A stretch of 10,980 nt of DNA, from contig JAPUIM010000239.1 in NCBI GenBank assembly GCA_027297025.1, positions 1-10,980 of the forward strand, given 5' to 3'. The stretch is from Bacteroidota bacterium. GTDB taxonomy: Bacteria > Bacteroidota > Bacteroidia > Cytophagales > Cyclobacteriaceae. The translations under genes and the position numbers were made by a program. Numbering within the stretch: the first letter of the stretch is position 1; the number at the start of each line of letters is the position of its first letter. The notes under the pieces were generated by a model. That model had not been told where the DNA came from and did not search any database. It saw nothing but the letters and a program-made list of their open reading frames with translations. Below are positions 1 through 7,767 of the stretch, piece after piece.

Positions 1-3
1 TTT

Positions 4-423
4 TCAACTTTGAAATGTATAAAAATAATTTGCCAGGAAATTCCAAGCTGTAACAATGAGTATCGCTATCAATTTGGAGGCATAGAAATTTAGGTTCATT
101 TTCCCATGCAGCAGATATAGTACCAAGTTATTAAGCGCCAAACCAATCAATGATATTATATAAAATTTGGTGTACTGCACAACTAACTGAGGATCTTTAC
201 TATGAAATGTCCAAGTACGGTTAAGAATGTAATTAGTGGATGCAGCTATTGAAAAACCCAGGCTGTTTGCCAGGTACTTGTTGAAGCCAAATTTTTCCTT
301 AGTGATCCAAGTGACTGAAAAATCTATTAAAAGTCCTGAAAAGCCTACTACACTAAATTTCAAGAATTTAAGCAGAAACTGGAAATAACCATCAGCCATT
401 ATTTGCGATAGGATTGGGGGCAT
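4..423 (-). CDS. GtrA family membrane protein
   Basis: A 139-residue protein with four predicted membrane helices, at about residues 20-40, 50-68, 84-106 and 114-136. It shows the GtrA pattern: FxxVGxxGxxID near the N-terminus (KFSVVGFSGLLIDFS), NRTWTF after the second helix, and WNFLANYFYTF at the end. The length is normal for the family. GtrA-like proteins are thought to help move polyprenyl-phosphate-linked sugars across the inner membrane for O-antigen, teichoic acid or other envelope glycosylation. It lies 32 nt downstream of the GT-C glycosyltransferase on the same strand, so the two are probably co-transcribed, and the glycosyltransferase could use the flipped donor. The start is uncertain: ATG at 423 gives the full length, but ATG at 399 (residue 9, MADGYF) fits equally well, and neither has a clear Shine-Dalgarno. 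The stop codon occupies bases 4-6, so the gene is complete. Family assignment is firm; the transported substrate is unknown. Confidence 0.88.
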   Translation of the reverse strand: MPPILSQIMADGYFQFLLKFLKFSVVGFSGLLIDFSVTWITKEKFGFNKYLANSLGFSIAASTNYILNRTWTFHSKDPQLVVQYTKFYIISLIGLALNNLVLYLLHGKMNLNFYASKLIAILIVTAWNFLANYFYTFQS

Positions 424-455
424 CTGAATTTATTAACTGGGCGCTTTATAGGATC

Positions 456-1994
456 TTATCCAGCAGAAACCAACTTTTTATTTTTCAAAATCAAGAACTC
501 CTCATCACGATAATAAAACTCAAAATAGGGGTTATCTTTAATATTACCTTGAACAAATAATTTTTTGAAATGAAAAAAAAAGGATGACCATTTGGGCCGG
601 TAAATAGAAATGAAGGGTTTATCCAAAATGATGTACTCAATACTGTCCTCGGCTATCTTCTTAAGAATCTGTTGTTGTGAGAATTCCTTTTTTTCTTTTT
701 CTATATAAAATTCATAAGTATAGTAGGTCACCAGGTCATATTTACCGATCTCATTAAAAATGACATCCCATGGACCTAATATCCTAGCCTCTGGATCAGG
801 AATCTTTTCCATCATGGCTCGATGGGCTTGCGAAAAGTCGCCGTTCCTCTGGAATATATTATAAAATACCTTTCCCGAAATTGCTAATTGGGCCGCAATT
901 CCCAGTATAATGACTATTTTTAACCAGAGCCAATTATAATCTCGGAGCTTCAATAAAAATCCAGAGATAATGATGGCCATGAATGGGTATAAATAAATTA
1001 AAAACCTGGGGACTTTATGACTTCCCAGCAAAGCCAGGGAAACCATCAACGTCAGGCTAAAAATCAACAGAGACTTATGGCTCTTCAATAGGGATCTGTA
1101 ACTGACAAATAAGCTAAGTAGGAAAAGCCCGGATAACACACTGATGACTTCATTTCTAAAATACCTTTTATGTTCCGTGATGAATTTGATGAAGAACGTT
1201 TGAATAAAAGACAAGGGACCGGTAAAGTTTACATTTTCTTCAAAACTGTGTTGAGGCCAATACTTGATTTGCATCATGAAAACTTCAAAATTACTTTCTC
1301 CCCAAAGATCATAGGTGTAAATAGAGCTCACCAGTAAACCAAAGAAAGCAAAAATCAGCCCAGCCTTGAACCGTTTAAAAAACCCCAACATAATAACACC
1401 AGCGACCAAAAATACCATCCCGTTGAGATGTGTCAGGGTGGCTAAACCAGCTAATATTCCAGATACCCACACCCACTGATACTTGCCTTGTTGCAGGAAT
1501 TTGTTCAGAAGGAAATACGACAAAAAACCCAAGGTCATGATCAATATCTCAGGTCGGTACAAGAATCCGTAGTTTACCAATGCCGGAGAGGTCAGAATAA
1601 TGAGGCTGGCTAACCATATCTGGTTGGACGTATACTTTTCACTGTTAGCCAGGTAAAATTTGTAGAAAACATAAAAAAATCCCACATACACCAGGAGGGT
1701 GAAGATTTTAAAATAATAGACAGACCAGCCAAATAAAGAAACGATGGCCGCACCAATAAAAATATGTAGTTTATGAAAAGGGAAAATCTGCTGATCAAGC
1801 CCTAAGACACCTCGGATGCTGGCCATTTTTACAACTCCTGTTTTGGCCAGGTAGTACGACATTTCTGCAAACCAAAGTTCATCTGCATGGACATAACGTT
1901 TCCACAAACTCAAGGTAAAAATGACCAAGAAGATTCCCAGTGCAATGCGCAGATGGCGGGGCTTAATAATCCCTGAATACAATTGGTCTATCAT
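456..1994 (-). CDS. GT-C fold glycosyltransferase, ArnT/PMT-like integral membrane protein
   Basis: A 512-residue polytopic membrane protein with about 9-11 hydrophobic segments over residues 15-375 and a soluble C-terminal part (about 380-512). The first loop after TM1 carries the acidic HADELWFAE motif (residues 36-44, D38/E39), placed as the catalytic or metal-binding acidic pair of GT-C enzymes (ArnT, PMT, GT39/GT83). YRPEI at 146-150, THLNG at 188-192 and the stretch around KVPRFLIYLYP (327-337) resemble conserved loops of the same superfamily. Such enzymes transfer a sugar from a polyprenyl-phosphate donor to lipid A, glycan or protein on the periplasmic face. The gene precedes a gtrA-like gene by 32 nt, which supports a lipid-linked sugar donor. 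It starts 66 nt downstream of ahcY, separated by a strong terminator, so it probably has its own promoter; I could not identify a convincing one. Acceptor and sugar cannot be read from the sequence. Confidence 0.82.
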   Translation of the reverse strand: MIDQLYSGIIKPRHLRIALGIFLVIFTLSLWKRYVHADELWFAEMSYYLAKTGVVKMASIRGVLGLDQQIFPFHKLHIFIGAAIVSLFGWSVYYFKIFTLLVYVGFFYVFYKFYLANSEKYTSNQIWLASLIILTSPALVNYGFLYRPEILIMTLGFLSYFLLNKFLQQGKYQWVWVSGILAGLATLTHLNGMVFLVAGVIMLGFFKRFKAGLIFAFFGLLVSSIYTYDLWGESNFEVFMMQIKYWPQHSFEENVNFTGPLSFIQTFFIKFITEHKRYFRNEVISVLSGLFLLSLFVSYRSLLKSHKSLLIFSLTLMVSLALLGSHKVPRFLIYLYPFMAIIISGFLLKLRDYNWLWLKIVIILGIAAQLAISGKVFYNIFQRNGDFSQAHRAMMEKIPDPEARILGPWDVIFNEIGKYDLVTYYTYEFYIEKEKKEFSQQQILKKIAEDSIEYIILDKPFISIYRPKWSSFFFHFKKLFVQGNIKDNPYFEFYYRDEEFLILKNKKLVSAG

Positions 1995-2005
1995 AAAGTT
2001 TTGAT

Positions 2006-2036
2006 AAAAAAAACCCCGATCATTAAAATCGGGGTT
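2006..2036 (-). terminator. Intrinsic terminator of ahcY
   Basis: A perfect 9-bp stem (AACCCCGAT at 2012-2020 and ATCGGGGTT at 2028-2036) with a 7-nt loop. On the minus strand it is followed directly by an uninterrupted T run (the A run at 2006-2013 on the plus strand). It lies 24 nt after the ahcY stop codon and 11 nt before the start of the glycosyltransferase gene, so it should separate the two transcripts or allow only read-through. Confidence 0.9.
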
Positions 2037-2060
2037 CTTGCCTATTTTTTCAACCTATTT

Positions 2061-3374
2061 TTAATAACGATAATATTCAGATTTAAATGGTCCATTTTTA
2101 TCCACACCTATATACTCGGCCTGCTCATCGGTTAATTGTTCTAATTCCACCCCGATTTTGGAAAGGTGTAAGCTAGCTACCTTCTCATCCAAATGCTTGG
2201 GAAGTGTGTACACCTTATTTTCGTATTTGTTACTTTCATTCCAAAGTTCTAGTTGGGCCAAAGTTTGATTTGAGAAAGAATTGGACATTACGAAAGAAGG
2301 GTGGCCAGTGGCGCATCCAAGATTAACCAATCGTCCTTCTGCTAACAAAATTACATCTTTACCGTCAATGGTATATTTATCCACCTGGGGTTTGATCACA
2401 TCTTTGGTATCCCCATAATTATCATTCAGCCAGGCAACATCGATCTCATTATCGAAATGTCCAATGTTGCAAACGATGATTTTGTCTTTCATGGCTCTGA
2501 AGTGACGTTCAGTAATAATATCCTTGTTGCCGGTGGCGGTTACCACGATGTCGGCTCTTTTAACCACATCATCCATTTTTTTCACTTCAAATCCATCCAT
2601 GGCTGCTTGCAGAGCACAAATGGGATCAATCTCTGTCACCAATACACGTGCTCCGGCTCCTCGCAGAGATTGAGCTGAACCTTTTCCTACGTCACCATAT
2701 CCTGCTACTACTGCCACCTTTCCCGCAATCATTACATCAGTTGCCCTTCTGATGGCGTCCACCAATGATTCTTTACAGCCATACTTGTTGTCAAACTTTG
2801 ATTTTGTAACGGAGTCATTCACATTGATGGCGGGTAATGCCAAAGTGCCATTCTGTTCCCTTTCCATTAACCGATGAACCCCGGTAGTTGTTTCTTCAGA
2901 AATACCTCGTATTCCTGGAACCAGTTCAGGGTAATTATCCAATACCATATTTGTGAGATCCCCACCATCGTCCAGGATCATGTTGAGGGGTTGACGATCC
3001 TCTTCCTCTCCGAAAAACAGGGTTTGCTCTATGGCCCAAAGAAATTCCTCCTCGTTCATTCCTTTCCAGGCAAACACCGGAATGCCAGAGGCGGCAATAG
3101 CGGCGGCGGCGTGATCTTGAGTGGAAAATATATTGCAGGAAGACCAGGTCACCTGGGCTCCTAATTCTACCAGGGTTTCAATTAACACTGCTGTTTGAAT
3201 GGTCATATGCAGACAACCGGCAATTCTAGCTCCCTTGAGTGGTTGAGAGGGACCATATTCTTGGCGTATCGACATCAATCCCGGCATTTCCGCTTCTGCC
3301 AACTTAATTTCTTTCCTTCCCCATTCGGCCAGGGTTAGATCCTTTACTTTAAAATTTTGTTTTGTGTCAATCAT
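2061..3374 (-). CDS. ahcY: S-adenosyl-L-homocysteine hydrolase (adenosylhomocysteinase)
   Basis: This cytoplasmic NAD-dependent enzyme splits S-adenosylhomocysteine into adenosine and homocysteine, removing the product inhibitor of methyltransferases and feeding the methyl cycle. The 437-residue length is typical. Visible features are H56 in GCLHMT, the signature [15 protein letters not shown] (79-93), the catalytic-site acids D136 (LDDGGD) and E161 (SEETTTG), K191 and D195 (SVTKSKFDN), the Rossmann GYGDVGKG motif (225-232), H306 in CNIGHFD, and the C-terminal KSEYYRY tail carrying the Lys/Tyr that reach into the neighbouring subunit's NAD site. All expected catalytic residues are present, so it should be active. 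Residues equivalent to human D131, E156, K186 and D190 are shifted by +5. ATG at 3374 has an AAGGA-like sequence about 7 nt upstream. The gene has its own Bacteroidota-type promoter and a strong terminator, and is therefore probably monocistronic. Confidence 0.97.
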   Translation of the reverse strand: MIDTKQNFKVKDLTLAEWGRKEIKLAEAEMPGLMSIRQEYGPSQPLKGARIAGCLHMTIQTAVLIETLVELGAQVTWSSCNIFSTQDHAAAAIAASGIPVFAWKGMNEEEFLWAIEQTLFFGEEEDRQPLNMILDDGGDLTNMVLDNYPELVPGIRGISEETTTGVHRLMEREQNGTLALPAINVNDSVTKSKFDNKYGCKESLVDAIRRATDVMIAGKVAVVAGYGDVGKGSAQSLRGAGARVLVTEIDPICALQAAMDGFEVKKMDDVVKRADIVVTATGNKDIITERHFRAMKDKIIVCNIGHFDNEIDVAWLNDNYGDTKDVIKPQVDKYTIDGKDVILLAEGRLVNLGCATGHPSFVMSNSFSNQTLAQLELWNESNKYENKVYTLPKHLDEKVASLHLSKIGVELEQLTDEQAEYIGVDKNGPFKSEYYRY

Positions 3375-3433
3375 GAATTGTTCCTTAATCTAGGTGATCT
3401 GTTGTGAATAAAAATGACTATTTTTTGGGAACG

Positions 3434-3464
3434 CAAAGGTACTATAATTGTTCAAATATAACAA
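3434..3464 (-). promoter_or_regulatory. Bacteroidota-type promoter of ahcY
   Basis: On the minus strand, TTG (plus 3462-3464) is followed after 20 bp by TACCTTTG (plus 3434-3441). This matches the primary sigma consensus of Bacteroidota, TTG-N17-23-TAnnTTTG. The predicted transcription start is near 3427, which gives a leader of about 50 nt before the ahcY ATG. I see no stable leader structure suggesting a riboswitch. Confidence 0.78.
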
Positions 3465-3501
3465 TAAGCTAAAGTCCAGCTTGTGGTCATTGGCGGTTAT
3501 G

Positions 3502-4284
3502 CTAGGCTATGAATTTGACCTCCTTGAAATCAAAAGTGAGGATTTTCCCATTGACTTCAATGCAAATTTTACCGGTGTCTTCTACTCCTCGGATTTTACC
3601 GGTAAATGCCTCTGTTGATTGAAACCGGTGCACCTGGTTGAGCCGATATAGGCTTTTGGAATAAGTGGACTTCAGTGTGGTCCAATCGCCGCCTTTTAAT
3701 TCCAAATAACGTTTTTCCATGGTTTCACATAATCGGGATATGATACCCTCAAGATGAAATTGGCGATTGGTGATTTGGAACAGCGATATAGCATTTGGGG
3801 TTATAAATTGACTTTGGTTTACATTGAGACCAATACCAATGATTGTGGATTCAATATCCTCTTGCTGAATAGCACTCTCTATTAATATTCCGGCGATTTT
3901 CCTGTCATAGTAATATATATCATTGGGCCACTTAATTCTTAACCCATCCGGCAGGAAAGCACACAATAAATCAATCAAAGCCACTGATATCATCATGGTC
4001 ATTAGAAATTGATCTTTAGGATGAAGAAAATTGGGTAGCAATACCACGGATAAGGTTACATTCTGATAAGGTACTGATTCCCAGGCATTACCCCTCTGCC
4101 CCCTCCCTGCAATCTGGTCATCAGTAATGATCAGGGTGCCTTCAGTCGCTTTTTTTTGGGCTAATAACTCGGAAGCAATGTCATTGGTAGAGTGACAGGA
4201 TGGCAGGTAGTGTAATTTTCTGCCTACAAATAATGTTTTGGCAAGAATTTTATACAAGTATTTTATTGTACTTTTACCAAGCAA
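3502..4284 (-). CDS. birA: Biotin-[acetyl-CoA-carboxylase] ligase, catalytic-only (group I)
   Basis: This enzyme makes biotinyl-5'-AMP and transfers biotin to the lysine of biotin carboxyl carrier proteins, so it is needed for acetyl-CoA and other biotin carboxylases. The 260-residue frame contains CHSTND (30-35), the biotinyl-AMP loop GRGQRGNAW (60-68), KWPND (118-122) with K129, IGIGLNVN (149-156) and a short C-terminal SH3-like domain (about 213-260). There is no N-terminal winged-helix domain, so it should not act as the biotin operon repressor that E. coli BirA is. The start is odd: an in-frame stop lies at 4294-4296 and the first in-frame ATG is around residue 95, inside the catalytic domain, so a non-ATG start is required. 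TTG at 4284 gives 260 residues; TTG at 4257 gives LYKILAKTLFVGRK as the N-terminus, which I think may be closer to relatives. It is head to head with rsfS. Confidence 0.93.
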   Translation of the reverse strand: MLGKSTIKYLYKILAKTLFVGRKLHYLPSCHSTNDIASELLAQKKATEGTLIITDDQIAGRGQRGNAWESVPYQNVTLSVVLLPNFLHPKDQFLMTMMISVALIDLLCAFLPDGLRIKWPNDIYYYDRKIAGILIESAIQQEDIESTIIGIGLNVNQSQFITPNAISLFQITNRQFHLEGIISRLCETMEKRYLELKGGDWTTLKSTYSKSLYRLNQVHRFQSTEAFTGKIRGVEDTGKICIEVNGKILTFDFKEVKFIA

Positions 4285-4297
4285 GTTAAAATATCAA

Positions 4298-4684
4298 ATG
4301 TCAAGAAGAAAGGATTTGACTGGTTCGAAAGAGCTATCAAAAATTGTGGTAAAGGGGATGCAGGAGAAAAAGGCGCTAGATATCGTAATTTTGAACCTAA
4401 CTAAAATAAAAAATGCGGTTGCTGATTATTTTGTTATTTGTTCCGGAAATTCAAATACCCAATTGGATGCCATTTCTGACTCAATTGACCAGCAGGTTCA
4501 TCAACACACAAATCAAAACCCTTGGCACTGGGAGGGAAAAGAAAACAAGGAATGGATTTTGCTAGACTATGTAGATGTGGTGGTGCATATATTCATAAAA
4601 GAACGAAGAGAATTTTATGCACTTGAGGACTTATGGGGAGATGCTGAAGTGCTAAAAATAGATGAGGAGATGATAATTTCATAA
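4298..4684 (+). CDS. rsfS: Ribosome silencing factor RsfS (Iojap/RsfA family)
   Basis: A 128-residue cytoplasmic protein that binds uL14 on the 50S subunit and blocks joining of the 30S subunit, lowering translation under nutrient limitation. Conserved family blocks are ADYFVICSGNSNTQLDAI (42-59), the tryptophan region NPWHWEG (74-80), EWILLDYVDVVVHIF (85-99) and REFYALEDLWGDAE (104-117). The length is normal. I chose ATG at 4298 because the conserved domain begins shortly after it. An upstream in-frame ATG at 4238 would add 20 hydrophobic residues unlike the family and would overlap birA by 47 nt. No Shine-Dalgarno is visible; the leader is A/T-rich, as is common in Bacteroidota. ftsH follows 88 nt downstream on the same strand, and the birA / rsfS-ftsH order is one I recognise from Bacteroidota genomes. 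Confidence 0.93.
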   Translation: MSRRKDLTGSKELSKIVVKGMQEKKALDIVILNLTKIKNAVADYFVICSGNSNTQLDAISDSIDQQVHQHTNQNPWHWEGKENKEWILLDYVDVVVHIFIKERREFYALEDLWGDAEVLKIDEEMIIS

Positions 4685-4772
4685 ATATTCTATCTACCTA
4701 CCATAAATAACTTTCATACGGGAATAACGTTATCAAGTAATCAATCGATAAACAGTAGAAGCGAGGTATTGA

Positions 4773-6896
4773 ATGGCTCAGAACCGAAATAAAAATAAAA
4801 AAATAATGCCCAAAGGGCCTCAGAAACCCAATTATCAAATTTGGATAATTGTGAGTTTAATTGCCCTGATCTTTGGTGTTACCTATTTTAATAAGAGTAC
4901 CTCAACCATTACTATTTCCGAAAGGAGGTTTGAGCAAATGTTGTTGAGTAGTGATGTAGAGGAAGTAGTGCTTATAACCAACCAAAATATTGTTGAGGTT
5001 ACTTTAAAAGAGGAAGCGCTTAGCAATAGCAAGTACAGAATGGAATTGGAGGAGAGTAATCCTTTCTCCCTAAAACAAGGTCCCCATTATAAGTTTAAGA
5101 TCACTACACCGGAAATTTTTGATAAAAAATTCGAATTGGTAGAAGCCAGATTACCCGATGAACAACGGTTGGGTTATAAGGTAGAGGAAAGATCAGATAT
5201 TACTAGTTTTATTTTTCAATGGGGATTTCTGTTCTTAATTCTCTTTGGATTCTGGTTTTTAATGCGGAGAATGACTGGGTCAGGAGGACCCGGAGGACAG
5301 ATCTTTAATATTGGAAAATCCAAGGCCGCACTATTTGATGCTGATAACAAAGTGAAGTTCACCTTTGGGGATGTGGCTGGTTTGGATGAAGCTAAAGAGG
5401 AAGTTAAGGAAATAGTTGATTTCTTAAAGAGCCCGGGCAAGTTTACTAGGCTGGGAGGAAAGATACCAAAAGGAGCTCTTTTAGTAGGCCCCCCCGGTAC
5501 GGGCAAAACATTATTGGCTAAAGCAGTGGCGGGTGAAGCTGCTGTTCCCTTCTTTTCGTTATCAGGATCTGATTTTGTGGAAATGTTTGTAGGAGTAGGT
5601 GCCGCCCGAGTTAGAGATTTGTTCAAACAGGCCAAGGAAAAAGCGCCTTGTATTGTATTTATTGATGAGATAGATGCAATTGGTCGATCCAGAGCGCGGG
5701 GACAAATTCCCGGATCCAATGACGAAAGAGAAAATACATTAAATTCCCTATTAGTGGAAATGGATGGTTTTGAAACCGATTCAGGGGTGATTATTCTTGG
5801 GGCCACTAACCGGCCCGACGTTCTGGATGTTGCCTTATTAAGACCAGGCAGATTTGACCGGCAAATAAGCATTGATAAGCCTGATATTGTAGGCAGAGAT
5901 GCCATTTTTAAGGTTCATTTAAAACCCTTAAAGATGAATAAGGAAGTAGATCCTAAAAAATTGGCCGCTCAGACTCCAGGTTTTGCCGGAGCTGAAATTG
6001 CCAATGTATGTAATGAAGCAGCCTTAATAGCAGCTCGAAGAGACAAGAAAGCAGTAGAAATGATCGACTTTCAAGATGCCATTGATCGGGTCATTGGTGG
6101 TCTGGAAAAGAAAAACAAGATCATTTCGCCTGAAGAAAAGAAGATTGTGGCTTATCATGAAGCCGGTCATGCCGTAGCCGGCTGGTATTTGGAGCACGCG
6201 GATCCATTGGTAAAGGTAAGCATTGTGCCTCGTGGAGCGGCAGCTTTGGGATATGCCCAATACCTGCCCAAAGAACAGTTCCTTTATCAGACCGAGCAGC
6301 TGATGGACGAGATGTGCATGACTTTGGGCGGAAGAGCGGCCGAAGAAATTGTGCTTGAGAAAATTTCAACCGGAGCGCTAAGTGATCTGGAGAGGGTTAC
6401 TAAAATGGCTTATAGTATGGTGACTATGTACGGAATGAATAAAAAAATCGGAAATGTCTCTTTTTATGATTCCAAACAATCCGAGTACAGTTTTAACAAA
6501 CCCTATTCTGAAGCCACCGCCCAGACAATTGATGAAGAAGTAAGAAAGATCATAAAGGATGTATTTTTGAGAACCAAGAGTTTGCTGAAGAAAAAACGAA
6601 AGGAATTAGAAATAATTGCTAAAGAACTGCTAGAAAAAGAAGTGATTTTCCAAGCCGACCTGGAACGATTAATAGGGAAAAGGCCTTTCAAAAAACAAAC
6701 TACCTATCAAGCCTTCACCAATGGAGTTCCAAAGAAAGACACCACCGATACCACTACCCCAAGTGCAGATGAAAAGGAGGAAAGGAAAACCACCAACGAT
6801 GCTGAAAATAACAATGCTGAAATTCCTTCAAATGGGCCTGAAAAAGACGAATCAAAGCCTGCCGAAAAAGAAGAGAAAAGCTCTGAAAACCTGTAA
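4773..6896 (+). CDS. ftsH: ATP-dependent zinc metalloprotease FtsH
   Basis: A membrane-anchored hexameric AAA+ protease that degrades misfolded membrane proteins and regulatory targets; in E. coli these include LpxC, which sets the LPS level. The order of parts in 707 residues is: basic N-terminus; TM1 (about 22-40); periplasmic domain (41-145); TM2 (about 147-165); GG-rich linker; AAA+ module with Walker A GPPGTGKT (239-246), pore loop MFVGVG (271-276), Walker B IVFIDEIDAIG (294-304) and second region of homology with ATNRP (344-348) and RPGRFDR (357-363); and the M41 protease domain with zinc site HEAGH (462-466) and probable third ligand D538 in TGALSDLE. The last 60 residues are charged, low-complexity sequence rich in E, K, T and N, typical of cytosolic FtsH tails. 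GAGG six bases before ATG 4773 is a credible ribosome site. All catalytic residues are present. It could be expressed with rsfS or from a weak promoter in the 88-nt gap. Confidence 0.97.
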   Translation: MAQNRNKNKKIMPKGPQKPNYQIWIIVSLIALIFGVTYFNKSTSTITISERRFEQMLLSSDVEEVVLITNQNIVEVTLKEEALSNSKYRMELEESNPFSLKQGPHYKFKITTPEIFDKKFELVEARLPDEQRLGYKVEERSDITSFIFQWGFLFLILFGFWFLMRRMTGSGGPGGQIFNIGKSKAALFDADNKVKFTFGDVAGLDEAKEEVKEIVDFLKSPGKFTRLGGKIPKGALLVGPPGTGKTLLAKAVAGEAAVPFFSLSGSDFVEMFVGVGAARVRDLFKQAKEKAPCIVFIDEIDAIGRSRARGQIPGSNDERENTLNSLLVEMDGFETDSGVIILGATNRPDVLDVALLRPGRFDRQISIDKPDIVGRDAIFKVHLKPLKMNKEVDPKKLAAQTPGFAGAEIANVCNEAALIAARRDKKAVEMIDFQDAIDRVIGGLEKKNKIISPEEKKIVAYHEAGHAVAGWYLEHADPLVKVSIVPRGAAALGYAQYLPKEQFLYQTEQLMDEMCMTLGGRAAEEIVLEKISTGALSDLERVTKMAYSMVTMYGMNKKIGNVSFYDSKQSEYSFNKPYSEATAQTIDEEVRKIIKDVFLRTKSLLKKKRKELEIIAKELLEKEVIFQADLERLIGKRPFKKQTTYQAFTNGVPKKDTTDTTTPSADEKEERKTTNDAENNNAEIPSNGPEKDESKPAEKEEKSSENL

Positions 6897-6914
6897 ACAA
6901 ACCAAAAAATGTTT

Positions 6915-6951
6915 AAAATCAGGTGATTACTTCTATTACCTGATTTTTTTT
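6915..6951 (+). terminator. Intrinsic terminator of ftsH
   Basis: A long stem of 10 Watson-Crick pairs (AAAATCAGGT at 6915-6924 and ACCTGATTTT at 6938-6947), which can be extended inward by a G-U and two A-T pairs. It is followed by a T run through 6951. The hairpin begins 19 nt after the ftsH stop codon and separates the rsfS-ftsH transcript from lpxH. Confidence 0.88.
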
Positions 6952-6971
6952 ATGCTATAATACGTATTTTG

Positions 6972-6986
6972 GTCAATTCAATTGAC
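6972..6986. repeat. 15-bp perfect palindrome before lpxH
   Basis: GTCAATT (6972-6978) and AATTGAC (6980-6986) form a perfect 7-1-7 inverted repeat, ending 7 nt before the chosen lpxH ATG. With a one-base spacer it is unlikely to be an RNA hairpin, but it has the form of a small dimeric-regulator site. No regulator is identified, and chance occurrence in AT-rich DNA is possible. Confidence 0.35.
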
Positions 6987-6993
6987 GCCTAAA

Positions 6994-7767
6994 ATGATAC
7001 CCGGCATTTCCTCGCTAACTGCTAACAAAAAGATATACTTTGCCTCAGATTTCCACTTGGGGGCACCGTCCCTAAAAGAGAGCCGTGAAAGAGAATTTAC
7101 CATCGTCAAGTGGTTAAATCAAATTGAAGCTGATGCCCAGGCAATTTTTCTATTGGGAGATATTTTTGACTTCTGGTTTGAATACAAATATGTAGTTCCT
7201 AAGGGATTTGTAAGATTATTGGGCAAATTGGCTGATCTAACTGATAAAGGGATCCACGTGGTATTTTTTACGGGAAATCACGATATGTGGATGTTTGATT
7301 ATTTTCCTCAAGAACTCAATATCCCAATATACCGACAAGCCCAAACCATCACCATAAATGATAAAAAAATACTTATTGGCCATGGTGATGGTTTAGGAGA
7401 AACGGGATGGTCTTATAAATTACTCAAGAAAATTTTTTCCAGTTCCATTTGCCAATGGGCATTTGCCAGGATCCATCCTAATTTTGGGTTTAGAATTGCC
7501 CACTTTTGGTCTAAAAAAAGTAGGGAAGGCAGTTCACTTTCTGCATCCGATTCCCCCGATCCTGAAAAGGAGTGGATATTCAAATACTGTCAAAAAATTG
7601 AAGAGCAAGCTCATCACGATTATTATGTTTTCGGTCATCGACATTTAACCTTGGATCTTGAAATAAATCAACAAAGCAGGTATATAAACATTGGGGAGTG
7701 GATGGACCAGTATACCTATGGAATATTTGACGGAAAGACCTTTAAGCTGCTTCAATTTGAAAAGTAG
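6994..7767 (+). CDS. lpxH: UDP-2,3-diacylglucosamine diphosphatase, LpxH type
   Basis: A peripheral inner-membrane calcineurin-like phosphoesterase that cleaves UDP-2,3-diacylglucosamine to lipid X (2,3-diacylglucosamine 1-phosphate) and UMP, the fourth step of lipid A synthesis. The 257-residue protein carries the full metallophosphoesterase set: SDFHLG (18-23; D19, H21), GDIFDFW (55-61), GNHDMW (94-99), IGHGDGLG (128-135) and FGHRH (213-217), so both metal sites appear intact. The hydrophobic and basic helical insertion at about 139-176 fits the lid that binds acyl chains in LpxH. I chose ATG at 6994; TTG at 6982 would add four residues and lies inside a palindrome. The gene follows the ftsH terminator and its last 11 nt overlap the likely start of the next gene, so those two are translationally linked. 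A divergent homologue of unknown substrate is possible but less likely given motif completeness. Confidence 0.88.
   Translation: MIPGISSLTANKKIYFASDFHLGAPSLKESREREFTIVKWLNQIEADAQAIFLLGDIFDFWFEYKYVVPKGFVRLLGKLADLTDKGIHVVFFTGNHDMWMFDYFPQELNIPIYRQAQTITINDKKILIGHGDGLGETGWSYKLLKKIFSSSICQWAFARIHPNFGFRIAHFWSKKSREGSSLSASDSPDPEKEWIFKYCQKIEEQAHHDYYVFGHRHLTLDLEINQQSRYINIGEWMDQYTYGIFDGKTFKLLQFEK

Noticed and set aside
2457..3164. Plus-strand open frames at 2457-2678 and 2874-3164
   Set aside because: Both are antisense to ahcY, which has all catalytic motifs; the antisense products show no recognisable motif or signal.
3375..3427. SAH or SAM riboswitch in the ahcY leader
   Set aside because: The predicted leader is only about 50 nt, with no stable helices or pseudoknot-forming segments visible.
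4238..4297. Longer rsfS start at ATG 4238
   Set aside because: The extra 20 residues are outside the conserved RsfS domain and the region overlaps the 5' end of birA; ATG 4298 fits the family better.
4688..4715. Possible ftsH promoter with TAACTTTC and an upstream TTC
   Set aside because: Both boxes have mismatches to the Bacteroidota consensus, so the evidence is too weak to list; read-through from rsfS explains ftsH expression.
5216..5905. A 229-codon open frame on the minus strand
   Set aside because: It is fully antisense to the AAA+ domain of ftsH, shows no domain of its own, and follows from codon bias of the real gene.
6955..6960. TATAAT resembling an E. coli-type -10 box before lpxH
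   Set aside because: The upstream sequence is the ftsH terminator with no -35 element, and the phylum uses a TAnnTTTG -7 consensus instead; AT-rich chance match.
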